The notes under the pieces are model-generated. The model did no database searches and had not been told where the DNA came from. It worked only from the letters and a program-made list of their open reading frames with translations. Source: Rhodovibrionaceae bacterium (GTDB lineage: Bacteria; Pseudomonadota; Alphaproteobacteria; Kiloniellales; DSM-21159). Taken from it: a DNA stretch of 38,195 bases. The position numbers and the translations under genes were made by a program. The stretch is taken from NCBI GenBank assembly GCA_028282405.1, contig JANQIA010000059.1, forward strand, positions 1 to 38,195, written 5' to 3'. Shown piece by piece: positions 18,544-27,574 of this stretch (position 1 is the stretch's first letter; each line of letters opens with the position of its first letter).

Positions 18544-18726
18544 ATCTTTTCAAAGATTTAGGCGGCAGTCCAAAAATCTTAGCTACGCTATAGCTACTGG
18601 ATGTAAGGCTGCGATAGCCTGTCGAGAGGGCGTAGGTGCTTTCTCCCTGCGATCTGCGCCGGATCTGATGTTTCTGGTTGAGAACCGACGGGTCATACTA
18701 TCAAGGCGCTGTGCCGAGAGAGAACA

Positions 18727-19689
18727 ATGACAGCCTTCCCGCATTTCGAGCCGAAAGGGGTGATCCCCGCGACCCTTCTCGCACTCGACGAGGACTTTGG
18801 CATCGATGAAGCAGCATCCCGCCGCCATCTTGCCGACTGTGCGCTGATCGATGGTGTCGCGGCCGTTACCGTCAACGGCCATGCTTCGGAAGTGCATGCC
18901 TGCACCTTCGAGGAGCAGCAGCGCATTCTCGCTTTCTCCCTCGACGAGGTGGGAGACAGGGTGCCGGTGATTAGCGGGATCTATGCCGACGGTGGCCATG
19001 AAGCGGCCCGCATCGCTCGAATGATGGCTTCCGAAGGTGCCTGCTGCCTGCTGGTTTTTCCGCCACAGAGTCTCGGCATGGGGCTGGTGGAGCGGCCGGA
19101 GACAGTGATCGGCCATTTTAAGCGCATAGCCGATGCTACAGACTTGCCGTTGATCGCTTTCCGCTATCCGGCTGCGTCCGGCCTTGCCTATGGCTTCGAG
19201 ACACTGCTCTCGCTGTTCGAAGCGGTGCCTACGGTCCGTGCAATCAAGGACTGGTGCAACGACCCCATGCTGCACGAACGGCATATCCGCACCTTCCAGT
19301 CCCTTCCGCGCAAGGTCAATGTGCTGACGACCCACAGCGCCTGGCTCATGGCGTCCCTCGCCATGGGCGCGAACGGCCTGCTGTCCGGTGCAGGCAGCGT
19401 CATCGCCAACCTGCAGGTCGCGCTGTTCCGAGCTATCCAGGCCGACGATCTCGCGGAAGCCAGGCAGTTGAACGATCGAATCTACCCGCTCACGCAAGCT
19501 TTCTACACGGCGCCATTCGGCGACATGCACAACCGCATGAAGGAGGCTCTTGTGATGCTTGGCCGGCTCGATAAGGCTGTGGTGCGCCCGCCCTTAGCCA
19601 AGTTGAACGATGCCGAGTTGACGCGGCTCCGTGCTGCTCTCACCCAAGTGGGGCTGCTGACCGAGGAGTCCGCCCAGCAGGTGGCGTAG
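18727..19689 (+). CDS. DHDPS/NAL-family aldolase or dehydratase
   Basis: A 320-residue (beta/alpha)8-barrel protein of the dihydrodipicolinate synthase/N-acetylneuraminate lyase superfamily, class I aldolases that form a Schiff base with a 2-oxo acid. The catalytic lysine is K174 in RAIKDWC, and the conserved tyrosine is Y147 in FRYPA. The GTTGE phosphate/carboxylate loop of true DapA is replaced by VNGHASE (about residues 49-55). Lysine biosynthesis is therefore unlikely and another 2-oxo acid is expected. GAGAGAG lies just upstream of the ATG. It is in the same orientation as the GntR regulator that follows, and opposite to the TRAP operon. A second, only distantly similar DHDPS-family gene lies at the far end of the block. 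Confidence 0.85.
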   Translation: MTAFPHFEPKGVIPATLLALDEDFGIDEAASRRHLADCALIDGVAAVTVNGHASEVHACTFEEQQRILAFSLDEVGDRVPVISGIYADGGHEAARIARMMASEGACCLLVFPPQSLGMGLVERPETVIGHFKRIADATDLPLIAFRYPAASGLAYGFETLLSLFEAVPTVRAIKDWCNDPMLHERHIRTFQSLPRKVNVLTTHSAWLMASLAMGANGLLSGAGSVIANLQVALFRAIQADDLAEARQLNDRIYPLTQAFYTAPFGDMHNRMKEALVMLGRLDKAVVRPPLAKLNDAELTRLRAALTQVGLLTEESAQQVA

Positions 19690-19940
19690 AGCAAAAGCAA
19701 CGTTTGAGCAGCCAAGCAGGAATGGTCGCCCTGGTCGATCTGGAGTCCACTTTTGTGCGGCTCTAGCCAGATCGGCCTGACATCGAGAGCAAGTTGATGC
19801 CTAAATGAAACCTGGCTGCGCCGTAGACGCCACGTCCGGTGGGGTCTTGGCCATACCGACATGCAGGATTTGGCCAGCCGCGGGACGAGATGATATGCCT
19901 CTCGGGCCCGTACCCTGAAAGCGTTACAGAAGCGGCTTGA

Positions 19941-20711
19941 ATGGAAAAATCAACAAACGGTAACCGACGGGGCCACGGAGCGGCGCGTGTCTATTCGCAA
20001 CTCCGGGAGGATATTCTGCGTCTGACGTTGGCGCCGGGTGAAGCGCTGGACGAAACCACCATTAGCAGGACTTTCGGGCTGTCGCGCTCGCCGGTCCGCG
20101 AGGCCATGGTGCGGCTGGCCAGCGAGGGGCTGGTCAAGACCCTGCCCAACAAGAACACCATTGTCTCGCCGCTGAACATCGCCGAATTCGCAACCTATGC
20201 GGATGCGCTGGATCTGGTGCAACGGATCACCACCCGGCTCGCGGCGCGCCTGAGGACAGGCAAGCAGCTTGATGAGATCAAGGCACGCCAAGCGGCCTTT
20301 CGGCGCACAATGGAAAAACGCGACGCGCTGGCCATGATCGCCAGCAATCGCGATTTCCACGTCGCGGTGAGCGACGCATCGCAAAACCGCTATCTCAGCG
20401 ATTTCAACTCTCGCCTTCTGGATGAAGGCAGGCGGTTTCTTCGCCTCTACTACAAGTCCTTCGACGATGTCCTGCCCGAAGAATTCGGCCATGAACACGA
20501 TGAGATCATAGCGGCCATCGAGGGCAGAGACGAAGAGTGGGCCGAACAACTGGCCCACCGGCACGCCGAACAGGTAAGAGCGCGGTTCCTGGAACACCTG
20601 TTGCGCACAGAAGTGGACGGCTTTTCGGTACTGCCGCCTCAGCCGAACGTCGAAGACCGGGACGCAGGAGCCCGCTCCACCGATGCGGCTATCGAGCCGG
20701 GGATAAACTGA
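19941..20711 (+). CDS. GntR-family regulator, FadR/FCD subgroup
   Basis: A 256-residue transcription factor with an N-terminal winged helix (about residues 16-78, including ISRTFGLSRSPVREAMVRLASEGLV, the usual GntR recognition helix). The C-terminal helical FCD ligand-binding domain (about 85-225) has candidate metal-binding His/Asp residues (NRDFHVAV, GHEHDEIIAAI, HRHAEQV). FCD regulators usually repress transport and catabolic genes until an organic acid binds. It converges with the TRAP operon, whose last gene ends 10 bases away. A candidate operator (TTGTACACAA) lies in front of that operon. The 250 bases between it and the upstream gene hold no feature I recognise. Confidence 0.9.
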   Translation: MEKSTNGNRRGHGAARVYSQLREDILRLTLAPGEALDETTISRTFGLSRSPVREAMVRLASEGLVKTLPNKNTIVSPLNIAEFATYADALDLVQRITTRLAARLRTGKQLDEIKARQAAFRRTMEKRDALAMIASNRDFHVAVSDASQNRYLSDFNSRLLDEGRRFLRLYYKSFDDVLPEEFGHEHDEIIAAIEGRDEEWAEQLAHRHAEQVRARFLEHLLRTEVDGFSVLPPQPNVEDRDAGARSTDAAIEPGIN

Positions 20712-20720
20712 GCGAAGCTC

Positions 20721-22034
20721 TTATTGAAACAACAATCGCGGCAGCCATAGCGCCAGCGCAGGGAACAGAACGATCAGCAAGACCGCCACGAGCTGAAGTC
20801 CGATGAAGGGCAGGCTCGACCAATAGATGTCTGATAGACGGACATGCGCCGGCGTCACGCTTTTCAGATAAAACAGCGCAACCCCGAATGGTGGGGTGAT
20901 GTAGGCGGCTTGCAAAAGCGTCATGAAGATGATCGCCCACCACAAGGGATCGAACCCCATCTGCAACATGATCGGCGAAAGAATGGGGGCGGCCAGCATA
21001 ATGATCGCCATGGTTTCGAGAAACATGCCAAGCAGAAAGATAAAGGCGATTGAAAGCAGCAGGACGCCCCACTCGCCACCGGGCATGTGAAGCGCGATGT
21101 TGGCGATAACCTGATTGCCGCCAATGCCGGCAAACACCGCGCTGAACGATGCGGCGCCGCCAATCATCCACGCAATCATGCTGGAGACTTTCAGCGTCTC
21201 GATCATGCTTTGCTGGAGAATATCGAAGGTGAAGCGCCGCCGCACGATGCTGAACAGAACTGCGCCGAACGCGCCCACCGCAGCACCTTCTGTAGGCGTC
21301 GCCGCACCCGACAGAATCGAGCCCACGGTCGCGACGACCAGAAATCCGGGCAGGATCAAAACCCGTAAAGAGGCGAACTTTTCGCGCCAGCCGACGCGTT
21401 TGTCGGCCGGAAGCGATGGGCAGAAGTCCTTTTGAAGATAAGATCGGATAAGGATGTAGAGGCTGAAAAGCGCCACCAGCAGTAAGCCGACGCTGACGCC
21501 GGACGCGAAAAGCTGGCCGACCGACACTGAGGTCAGCGCACTGTAGACGATCATTACCAGAGCCGGCGGAATGATCTGGCCAAGCGTCCCGCCGGACAGG
21601 ATGGAACCGAGATTAACACCCTGATTGTAGCGGTACTTGGCCATCTGGGGGAAGGCAATGACGCCGAGCCCGATGACACCGGCTGCAACGACGCCCGATA
21701 CCGAACCGATGAGTGCGCCGACGAAGATCGTCGCAATGGCAAGACCGCCGCGCAGTGCGGCCGACCATTTGTAAAAGCAATCGTAGACGTCGGCGACGAG
21801 GTTCGATTTCTCCAGGATCATCGCCATGAAAATGAACAGCGGAATGGCGAGAAGGGGAAAGTTGTTCATCATCCCCCAGATCGACATGACGATGGTGTTC
21901 ATGCCGGCTGTGCCCCACAGGAAATAGGCAAAGCCCAGCGCGATGGCGTAGAGGCCGAAAGAGATATGAAGCCCTGCCGCAAGCGTCAGGAACAGCGCCA
22001 GAAACATCAGGAGGGAAAGCGTGTCGTAGTCCAT
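20721..22034 (-). CDS. dctM: TRAP transporter large permease (DctM)
   Basis: A 437-residue inner-membrane protein with about twelve hydrophobic segments, the transport channel of a tripartite ATP-independent periplasmic transporter driven by Na+ or H+. Family-typical stretches are FPLLAIPLFIFMAMIL (about 59-74), VGALIGSVSGVVAAGVIGLGVI, LSGGTLGQIIPPALVMIVY, SGAATPTEGAAVGAFGAVL, and the C-terminal ITPPFGVALFYLK. It starts 14 bases after dctQ, which fits co-transcription and stable coexpression of the two membrane subunits. It is last gene of the leftward operon. Confidence 0.95.
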   Translation of the reverse strand: MDYDTLSLLMFLALFLTLAAGLHISFGLYAIALGFAYFLWGTAGMNTIVMSIWGMMNNFPLLAIPLFIFMAMILEKSNLVADVYDCFYKWSAALRGGLAIATIFVGALIGSVSGVVAAGVIGLGVIAFPQMAKYRYNQGVNLGSILSGGTLGQIIPPALVMIVYSALTSVSVGQLFASGVSVGLLLVALFSLYILIRSYLQKDFCPSLPADKRVGWREKFASLRVLILPGFLVVATVGSILSGAATPTEGAAVGAFGAVLFSIVRRRFTFDILQQSMIETLKVSSMIAWMIGGAASFSAVFAGIGGNQVIANIALHMPGGEWGVLLLSIAFIFLLGMFLETMAIIMLAAPILSPIMLQMGFDPLWWAIIFMTLLQAAYITPPFGVALFYLKSVTPAHVRLSDIYWSSLPFIGLQLVAVLLIVLFPALALWLPRLLFQ

Positions 22035-22048
22035 TCTGGGCGCTCAGC

Positions 22049-22549
22049 TTAGTGTTTGCCGTCAATCGGGCGAAAAATCTTCATCACTTCCGCCACGGCC
22101 TGGATGCCGACGATCGTGGCGGAGAATGGAATGATCCAGCGGTACCACCAGATCGGCGGATCGAACGGGGTTTGCAGCGATGAGCGTTCCAGCCGCAGCG
22201 TCGAAGACCATGCGGCCTTGGTGCCCAGATAGACGATGACGGCGCAGACCAGGATGATGATCGCGAGGCTCAGCGTATCGAGATACCGGCTCCATTTCGG
22301 CCCGATATAGCTCGCGATGATATCGACACGGACATGCGCTTTGTACTTGAGGGTATAGCCACCGCCGACCATCACCATGATGCCGAATAGGAAAAGCGAT
22401 ACCTCAAAGGCCCAGTCGACGACGTCGTTGAAAAAGTACCGGAAGACCACCGAGTAAACGACAGTCAGCATCAGCGGAAGAATGAGATAGAGCGCAAACC
22501 GTCCGGTGTATTCGGATATGGCGTCGGCGATCTGGACAAACCTGTTCAT
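22049..22549 (-). CDS. dctQ: TRAP transporter small permease (DctQ)
   Basis: A 166-residue membrane protein with four predicted membrane segments, the small subunit that pairs with DctM. Typical DctQ features are VVFRYFFNDVVDWAFEVSLFLF (about 34-55) and the KAHVRVDII segment at about 70-78. The start at 22549 (MNRFVQIADAISEYTGR) gives a family-like N-terminus and has GGGAAG a short distance upstream. In-frame ATGs at 22564 and 22573 are alternatives. About 106 bases separate it from the ProC-like gene upstream. Confidence 0.9.
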   Translation of the reverse strand: MNRFVQIADAISEYTGRFALYLILPLMLTVVYSVVFRYFFNDVVDWAFEVSLFLFGIMVMVGGGYTLKYKAHVRVDIIASYIGPKWSRYLDTLSLAIIILVCAVIVYLGTKAAWSSTLRLERSSLQTPFDPPIWWYRWIIPFSATIVGIQAVAEVMKIFRPIDGKH

Positions 22550-22655
22550 TCGGAGGCTTCCCATCAATTGCATTTCACAGGCAAGGACGTCGCGAGCGGC
22601 GCGCCCTGGAAAGGGAAGGGGCCGGTGCGGCTCCCGTCTGGTGCCTGGAGGACGA

Positions 22656-23468
22656 TCAATGCCCGCCATCCAATACGACAGAGCATGACGGGCGTGTTGA
22701 GCTGAGTTCCCCTTCCGTGAGCCGGCGATACACCTGATCGAGACCACGCTCGATTTCAGCCGAAAGGCCGGCGTCCGTCAGCCTTTGGCGCATCATGACG
22801 TTCAAGCCGCCGGGCGTTGCAACCTTTTGCGCCCCTGCCTTGAGGCTGCCGGTCACCGAACTTTGGACATCCGCGAACAGTGCCCTTGCATAGATTTCTG
22901 CCGTCGTCGCCTCGACACCGGACCTTTCGAGCCATTCGGCGGCTACCTCACCGACCATGATGATGGATGAAAGCAGCGCCGTGATCGACCAGAAAGCGAT
23001 AAGCTGTTCTTCGGTTTCGGCCGCAATGAGCGTGTTGGTCTTGCCGAACAGCGCGTCCACCGCCGGGATTCTCGGATGTACGGGAAGCGTTTGGCCGCCG
23101 CCGGCCACCGACGGAAGCGCCAGCAGGCGGCACCGATGGCCCGCTGCTTCGGTGAGCGAATCCAGCTCCGATAAGCCCATCTCGGCCATCAGGCTGACGA
23201 TCCGATGACGGCTTTCGAACTCAAGCTCGGGGAGCACGTCGCGGGCATCCGCCGCGCCGAGAGCAATCAGTACGACGTCACAATGATGCAGGACGACCCG
23301 AGGTTCGGCGACTTTGACGCGACGGTCCTGTGCAACAAGCCGAGCCACGCGGTCGCTGCTGCGGGGTGTTACATAAAGCGCCGGCAGCCCGGAATCGGAC
23401 AAGAGCGCCGAAGCGACCGCTTCTCCCAGACGCCCCACACCCACAATGCCGACAGCATGCTCTGTCAC
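22656..23468 (-). CDS. ProC-like NAD(P)-binding oxidoreductase
   Basis: A 270-residue protein resembling pyrroline-5-carboxylate reductases. A Rossmann motif, GIVGVGRLGEAVASALL, lies at about residues 6-22, followed by a helical C-terminal domain with KVATPGGLNVMMRQRL near 220-235, where ProC has a PGGTT-type motif. The Thr-Thr of ProC is missing (PGGLN), and the central segment is divergent, so proline synthesis is not assured. The start is GTG at 23468; no ATG fits, and the open frame upstream runs into the TRAP binding-protein gene. GGGAAAACC precedes the GTG. It lies between the TRAP binding protein and permease genes, where one expects transport genes only, so it probably acts on the imported compound or its product. 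Confidence 0.75.
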   Translation of the reverse strand: MTEHAVGIVGVGRLGEAVASALLSDSGLPALYVTPRSSDRVARLVAQDRRVKVAEPRVVLHHCDVVLIALGAADARDVLPELEFESRHRIVSLMAEMGLSELDSLTEAAGHRCRLLALPSVAGGGQTLPVHPRIPAVDALFGKTNTLIAAETEEQLIAFWSITALLSSIIMVGEVAAEWLERSGVEATTAEIYARALFADVQSSVTGSLKAGAQKVATPGGLNVMMRQRLTDAGLSAEIERGLDQVYRRLTEGELSSTRPSCSVVLDGGH

Positions 23469-23595
23469 GGTTTTCCCGTTTTGTTGAGGACCGTTGCATC
23501 GACGGCCAACGGTTTTGCTCGCATTTGCAGGGCGGCCCCACGGAACGGGAAGAGAGTGGTCCCGCGGGGCCGATTGATCGCTGCAGGCTTGCCGC

Positions 23596-24666
23596 CTATT
23601 CGGCGCCGAACGTCTTGGCGAGTTCGGTGTAGCCGAGTTCCCGAAGGGTCTCGGCATAGATGCGCACGTATTCAGCGGCTTCGGGGCTGCGATCGGCAAA
23701 GTCCAAAATGACCTGCGCGGCGACCTTTCTGGCCTCGGCCACGTCTTCGTCGGGCAGCGTGATCACTTGGACGCCGGCCTCTTTCCACTCTTGCTTGGCT
23801 CGCTCGTTGGCGACGCCATAGGCAATGGACGACAGGTATCGGGCCTGATCGCGGCACGCCAGAATAACGCTCTGAAGATCCTCGGGCAGTTCGTTCCAGG
23901 CCTCCGGGTTGACGATCAGTTCCTTGTCGTCGGTCGAGCCGGCGTGAAGTGCCGGTTCGATGATGTACTTGGTGACCTCGTGGAAGCCCATTTCCATGTT
24001 GACCAGCCAATCGTTGAACTCGGCCATATCCACCGTGCCCAGTTGCAGCGCTTGGTAGATCTCGGTGCCGGTCAGCGTCATTGCCGAGGCGCCCAACTCG
24101 CCGTAGAAGGTGGCGCCCAGACCGCCGGACCGGACAGTCTTGCCCTGGAAGTCCTCCAGGCTTCTGACCTCCACGGCCGAGTTCAAGATTTCGGCCGACG
24201 CGAAGTCGAAGGCGCCTAGGCTGATCACGCCCTGCGCCTCGTAGGCGGCCGCGACGACTTCATGCAGGCGTTCGGCCCGGTAGAAATTCTCGCTGAACGA
24301 GGTAATCGGATCGCCGGGGCGACTGCCGGCCAGGGCGAACATCGGATTGACGCCGGCCCAGTATCCCGACCAGACCATGCCCATCTGGACAATGCCGTTC
24401 CGGATCGCGTCCAGGCTGTCGGAGATCGGGTGCAGCACGCCGCCGCCGAACGCCTGAATTTCCATCCGGCCGCCGGACGCATCACTGACGCATTGGGTGA
24501 AGGGCGGGATGGTTCCATCATAGCGGGCCGTTCCGGGAAGCTGGTGCGTCACGGCACGCCAGGAGTACTCCTGCGCGGTAGCGGTTCCTGCAATGCCTCC
24601 GCTGATCATCAGCATGGCTCCTGCCGCAAAGCTCGTCAGGCCCGCACTCATTACTTTTTTGTTCAC
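23596..24666 (-). CDS. dctP: TRAP transporter substrate-binding protein (DctP)
   Basis: A 356-residue periplasmic binding protein of the DctP/SiaP type. The signal peptide covers about residues 1-31 (ending TATAQ). The binding domain includes FASAEILNSAVEVRSLEDFQGKTVRSGGLG (about 153-182), where the Arg of KTVRSGG corresponds to the arginine that holds the substrate carboxylate, and ALQLGTVDMAEFNDW. The start is GTG at 24666, with GAGGAGG six bases before it; an ATG five codons later is the alternative. The ligand is probably a carboxylate, judged only from the family. It lies between the aldehyde dehydrogenase and the ProC-like gene. Confidence 0.93.
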   Translation of the reverse strand: MNKKVMSAGLTSFAAGAMLMISGGIAGTATAQEYSWRAVTHQLPGTARYDGTIPPFTQCVSDASGGRMEIQAFGGGVLHPISDSLDAIRNGIVQMGMVWSGYWAGVNPMFALAGSRPGDPITSFSENFYRAERLHEVVAAAYEAQGVISLGAFDFASAEILNSAVEVRSLEDFQGKTVRSGGLGATFYGELGASAMTLTGTEIYQALQLGTVDMAEFNDWLVNMEMGFHEVTKYIIEPALHAGSTDDKELIVNPEAWNELPEDLQSVILACRDQARYLSSIAYGVANERAKQEWKEAGVQVITLPDEDVAEARKVAAQVILDFADRSPEAAEYVRIYAETLRELGYTELAKTFGAE

Positions 24667-24765
24667 GGAAACCTCCTCTTCGTTCTGTTATGAAACAATC
24701 ACCGGCATTGTCCTTTGTCCGGCCAACCATGGAAAAAGCGAACGCCTAACGCCTCGTGTCAGGCT

Positions 24766-26292
24766 CTAATCCAGTTTGTTTTCGACGTTTGAATCGGACA
24801 CATCGATCCAGACCGTCTTCATTTCGGTGTACTGGTCGTGGGCGTGGATCGAGTTGTCGCGCCCGCCGAACCCGGATTGTTTGAAGCCGCCGAACGGTGT
24901 CGTGATATCGCCTTCGCCGTAGCAGTTCACCGTCACGGTTCCGGCTCGCAGCGCACGCGATATGCGGTGAGCGCGTTTGACATTGCTCGTAAAGACCGAG
25001 GCGGCGAGCCCGTAGTTGGTGTCGTTGGCGACCCGGACGGCCTCGTCTTCGTTGGAAACGGTGATCACCGACAGCACGGGACCGAAAATCTCGTCGCGCG
25101 CGATAGTCATATCCGGGGTTACGTCGTCGAAGATGGTCGGCTCGACGAACCAGCCGCCATCCGTTTCGATCGGATTGCCGCCCAGTAGGGTTTTCGCGCC
25201 TTCCTGCTTACCGAGCTCGATGTACTTGACGATGCTGTCGTACTGCTCCTGCGAGACGATGGCGCCCAGGCGATTGGCCGGGTCGAGCGGATCGCCCGTT
25301 CGCCAGTCGCGCACCCGGTGCAAGATGCGCTGCAACAAATCGTCCTTGATGTCCCGATGCACGATCAGTCGGGAGTTCGACGAGCAGTTCTCGCCCATGT
25401 TCCAGAAAACGGCCGTCGTGGCGTGCTCGGCCACCACGTCGAGATTGTCGGCGTCGTCGAGAACCAGGCAAGGGTTCTTGCCGCCGCATTCCAGGACGAC
25501 CTTCTTGAGATTGCTGTGCGCCGAATACTCCAGGAATTTGCGTCCCACCTCGGTGGAGCCGGTGAAGGAGACCATGTCCACGTCATTGTGCAGGCCAAGC
25601 GGCGCGCCTGCGGCTTCGCCGGAACCTGTGACGACATTGAGAACGCCCGGCGGCAGGCCCGCCTCGCAGGCCAGCTCGGCCATTCTGAGCGTTGCCATGC
25701 TGGTCTGCTCGGCCGGCTTGACGACGACGCTGTTGCCGGCCGCCAGCGCGGGGCCTGCCTTCCAGGCCATCATCAGCATCGGAAAGTTCCACGGCAGCAC
25801 GCAAGCCACCACGCCGATCGGCTCGCGTACGATCATGGCGACCGCGTCATCGCCGGCAGGCGCCAACTGGTCGTAAATCTTGTCGGCAGTCTCGGCGTGC
25901 CATTCCAGGCAGTGCAGCGTCTCGGGAAGATCGAGCGTCTCGATCTCCTGAATGGGCTTTCCGCTTTCAATGCTCTCCAGGACGGCGAGCTCATGCCTGT
26001 GTCGCCTGATCAGCTTGCACCACTTGATCAGGACCTTCTTGCGCTCGGTGGGGTGACGCTTCGACCATCGCCCGCTGTCGAACGCCTCTCGGCTCTTGAG
26101 AACCGCCAGGTCGACATCCTTGGCGCCGCAAGCGGCGATTGCGTTCAGCGGTGCACCGGTGGCTGGATTGACCGTCTCGAAGGTTTCTCCGGACGCGGCG
26201 GCGCGCGCCCGGCCATCGATGAAGGCGCCCGATGGCAGGGCGATCGAGTTGGCGAGAGCGCCGTACTCGTCACGCGTTAAGACTGATGACAT
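24766..26292 (-). CDS. NAD(P)-dependent aldehyde dehydrogenase
   Basis: A 508-residue ALDH that oxidises an aldehyde or semialdehyde to the acid. Active-site residues are in place: N169 (LPWNFP), K192 (VVKPAEQ), E268 (LECGGKNP) and the nucleophile C303 (MGENCSSNS). The cofactor turn FTGSTEVG is at about 243-250. The ENCSSNSRL pattern and overall layout suggest the group acting on amino or oxo-acid semialdehydes (PuuC/KauB-like), but this is by memory only. The ATG at 26292 has GGAGG upstream and lies inside the end of the preceding gene (23-base overlap), so translation is probably coupled. It is second gene of the leftward operon. Confidence 0.92.
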   Translation of the reverse strand: MSSVLTRDEYGALANSIALPSGAFIDGRARAAASGETFETVNPATGAPLNAIAACGAKDVDLAVLKSREAFDSGRWSKRHPTERKKVLIKWCKLIRRHRHELAVLESIESGKPIQEIETLDLPETLHCLEWHAETADKIYDQLAPAGDDAVAMIVREPIGVVACVLPWNFPMLMMAWKAGPALAAGNSVVVKPAEQTSMATLRMAELACEAGLPPGVLNVVTGSGEAAGAPLGLHNDVDMVSFTGSTEVGRKFLEYSAHSNLKKVVLECGGKNPCLVLDDADNLDVVAEHATTAVFWNMGENCSSNSRLIVHRDIKDDLLQRILHRVRDWRTGDPLDPANRLGAIVSQEQYDSIVKYIELGKQEGAKTLLGGNPIETDGGWFVEPTIFDDVTPDMTIARDEIFGPVLSVITVSNEDEAVRVANDTNYGLAASVFTSNVKRAHRISRALRAGTVTVNCYGEGDITTPFGGFKQSGFGGRDNSIHAHDQYTEMKTVWIDVSDSNVENKLD

Positions 26293-27226
26293 TGACGTCC
26301 TCCCCTTCACCCTCATCAGGGCTCTTGCCCGCCTCGATCTGCGACATGGTGTGCTTCAAGGTGCGCAAGGTCATTTCAAGCTCGCGCTTTTCGTCCTTGA
26401 ACAGTGGTCTGAGCGGCTTGCGTACCGGACCGGCGGGCAGGCCCTGCAGTTCACAGGCATATTTGACGATCTGAATAAGCTTGCCGCCCTGTTCGAGGAT
26501 ACGCATGAACGGCATCAGCGCCGACATGATGCGCCGACCCTTCACGATGTCGTTCTCGACCGCGACGGCCCGATAAAGGGCAAGATGCTCGGCCGGCAGG
26601 CAATTGCCGCCGGCGCAGACCCAGCCGGCCGCGCCCCAGGCGAAGAACTCCAGCGCCTGATCGTCCATCCCGCAGATAAGCTGGATGTGCGGGAACTCGC
26701 GCGCCAGCATGTGCAACTGATTGATGTCGCCGGTGGATTCCTTGACGGAGGCGAAGTTCGGGCTGCGGCCGACGCGCTCAAAGAACTCACGCTCCATCGT
26801 CGTCCCGGTGCGGCCCGGATAATTGTAGAGCATGATCGGCAAATTGACCGCGCGATCGACGGCGAGCGCATGGTTGATCAGCTCAAGCTGTGTCGGCACG
26901 GCGTAGTAGGGCGACGGCATCAATATGGCGTCGGCGCCATGCTCGCGCGCGGTCACGCCATAGTCGATGCAGTCCTCGGTGCGGATTGCCCCGATGCCGA
27001 CAATAAGCGGCACGCGGCCGTCGATGACATCGCGTGCGATGCGCATCAGCTCAACGCGTTCGGCCTTCGTCTGGGCATAGTATTCGCCGGTCGTGCCGCC
27101 AACCACGACACCGTGGACCGAAGAGTCGATCAGATACTCGATCATGGCCGTGAAGCCATCGTAATCGATCGCTCCATCGTCTTTGAACGGTGTGATCACG
27201 GGCGGAATGATGCCGCGAAAATCCAC
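26270..27226 (-). CDS. DHDPS/NAL-family lyase, first gene of the TRAP operon
   Basis: A 318-residue class I aldolase-fold protein with the standard DapA-like motifs: GGTTGEYY (43-50), catalytic tyrosine Y136 in LYNYPGRTG and Schiff-base lysine K162 in SVKESTGD. The start is GTG at 27226 with GGAGGGGAAGGG upstream. It overlaps the aldehyde dehydrogenase gene by 23 bases. A DHDPS-family lyase followed by a semialdehyde dehydrogenase is also seen in 4-hydroxyproline and sugar-acid (2-keto-3-deoxy) catabolism, where the lyase product feeds the dehydrogenase. Here no epimerase or amino-acid oxidase accompanies them, so the pathway stays open. Confidence 0.88.
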   Translation of the reverse strand: MDFRGIIPPVITPFKDDGAIDYDGFTAMIEYLIDSSVHGVVVGGTTGEYYAQTKAERVELMRIARDVIDGRVPLIVGIGAIRTEDCIDYGVTAREHGADAILMPSPYYAVPTQLELINHALAVDRAVNLPIMLYNYPGRTGTTMEREFFERVGRSPNFASVKESTGDINQLHMLAREFPHIQLICGMDDQALEFFAWGAAGWVCAGGNCLPAEHLALYRAVAVENDIVKGRRIMSALMPFMRILEQGGKLIQIVKYACELQGLPAGPVRKPLRPLFKDEKRELEMTLRTLKHTMSQIEAGKSPDEGEGEDVNVISLNA

Positions 27227-27272
27227 GTCCCTTCCCCTCCAATTTGATGTTTAATCACGATGCGAGCCCATC

Positions 27273-27282
27273 TTGTACACAA
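27273..27282. promoter_or_regulatory. Candidate GntR/FCD operator, TTGTACACAA
   Basis: A dyad with half-sites TTGT and ACAA around a 2-base centre, about 50 bases upstream of the GTG of the first operon gene. FCD-type GntR regulators often bind short dyads of this TTGT-NN-ACAA kind. A matching regulator gene lies in the same block. I did not find a second clear copy. The link is inference. Confidence 0.4.
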
Positions 27283-27490
27283 ACTGTCGGCAAGAACAAC
27301 AGCTTTGCTACCATTGCTTATGGAGAGGCTGCTCAACCGCCGGAATCCGATTGCCGTGCCGCGCCAACCGAGCTCGGTTTTGGCGCGCGAATTGCGAAGT
27401 TGCGATCGCCATCATCGACGCCCATATGCGCGCCCCTTCTCCGACGGCACCGGCCACAAGACCGAACGTGAAGCGGAAGGGAACAGCAGG

Positions 27491-27574
27491 CACTTCGCTC
27501 ATGCTCTCGCCATCCAGCAAGCGGTCGACAAAGCGAAGACGTTCCTCCATCACCGAACACTCTCTCCACGGCAT
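27491..27574 (-). pseudogene. IS481-family transposase, N-terminal remnant
   Basis: From an ATG at 27574, with GGAGG close upstream, the minus strand encodes MPWRECSVMEERLRFVDRLL followed by DGESMSEV. I recognise this as the N-terminus of IS481-family transposases. The similarity stops after about 28 residues. The frame then continues for about 60 residues that do not look like the helix-turn-helix and DDE domain expected next. The catalytic core is absent. This is a truncated, non-functional fragment, joined to unrelated DNA between here and the operon promoter. Confidence 0.7.

Noticed and set aside
18544-18726. Search for an attL/attR pair (repeat of the tRNA-Lys 3' end) bounding the catabolic block
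   Set aside because: No second copy of the tRNA 3' end was seen near 27.2-28.0 kb and no integrase gene is present, so integrase-mediated insertion is not claimed.
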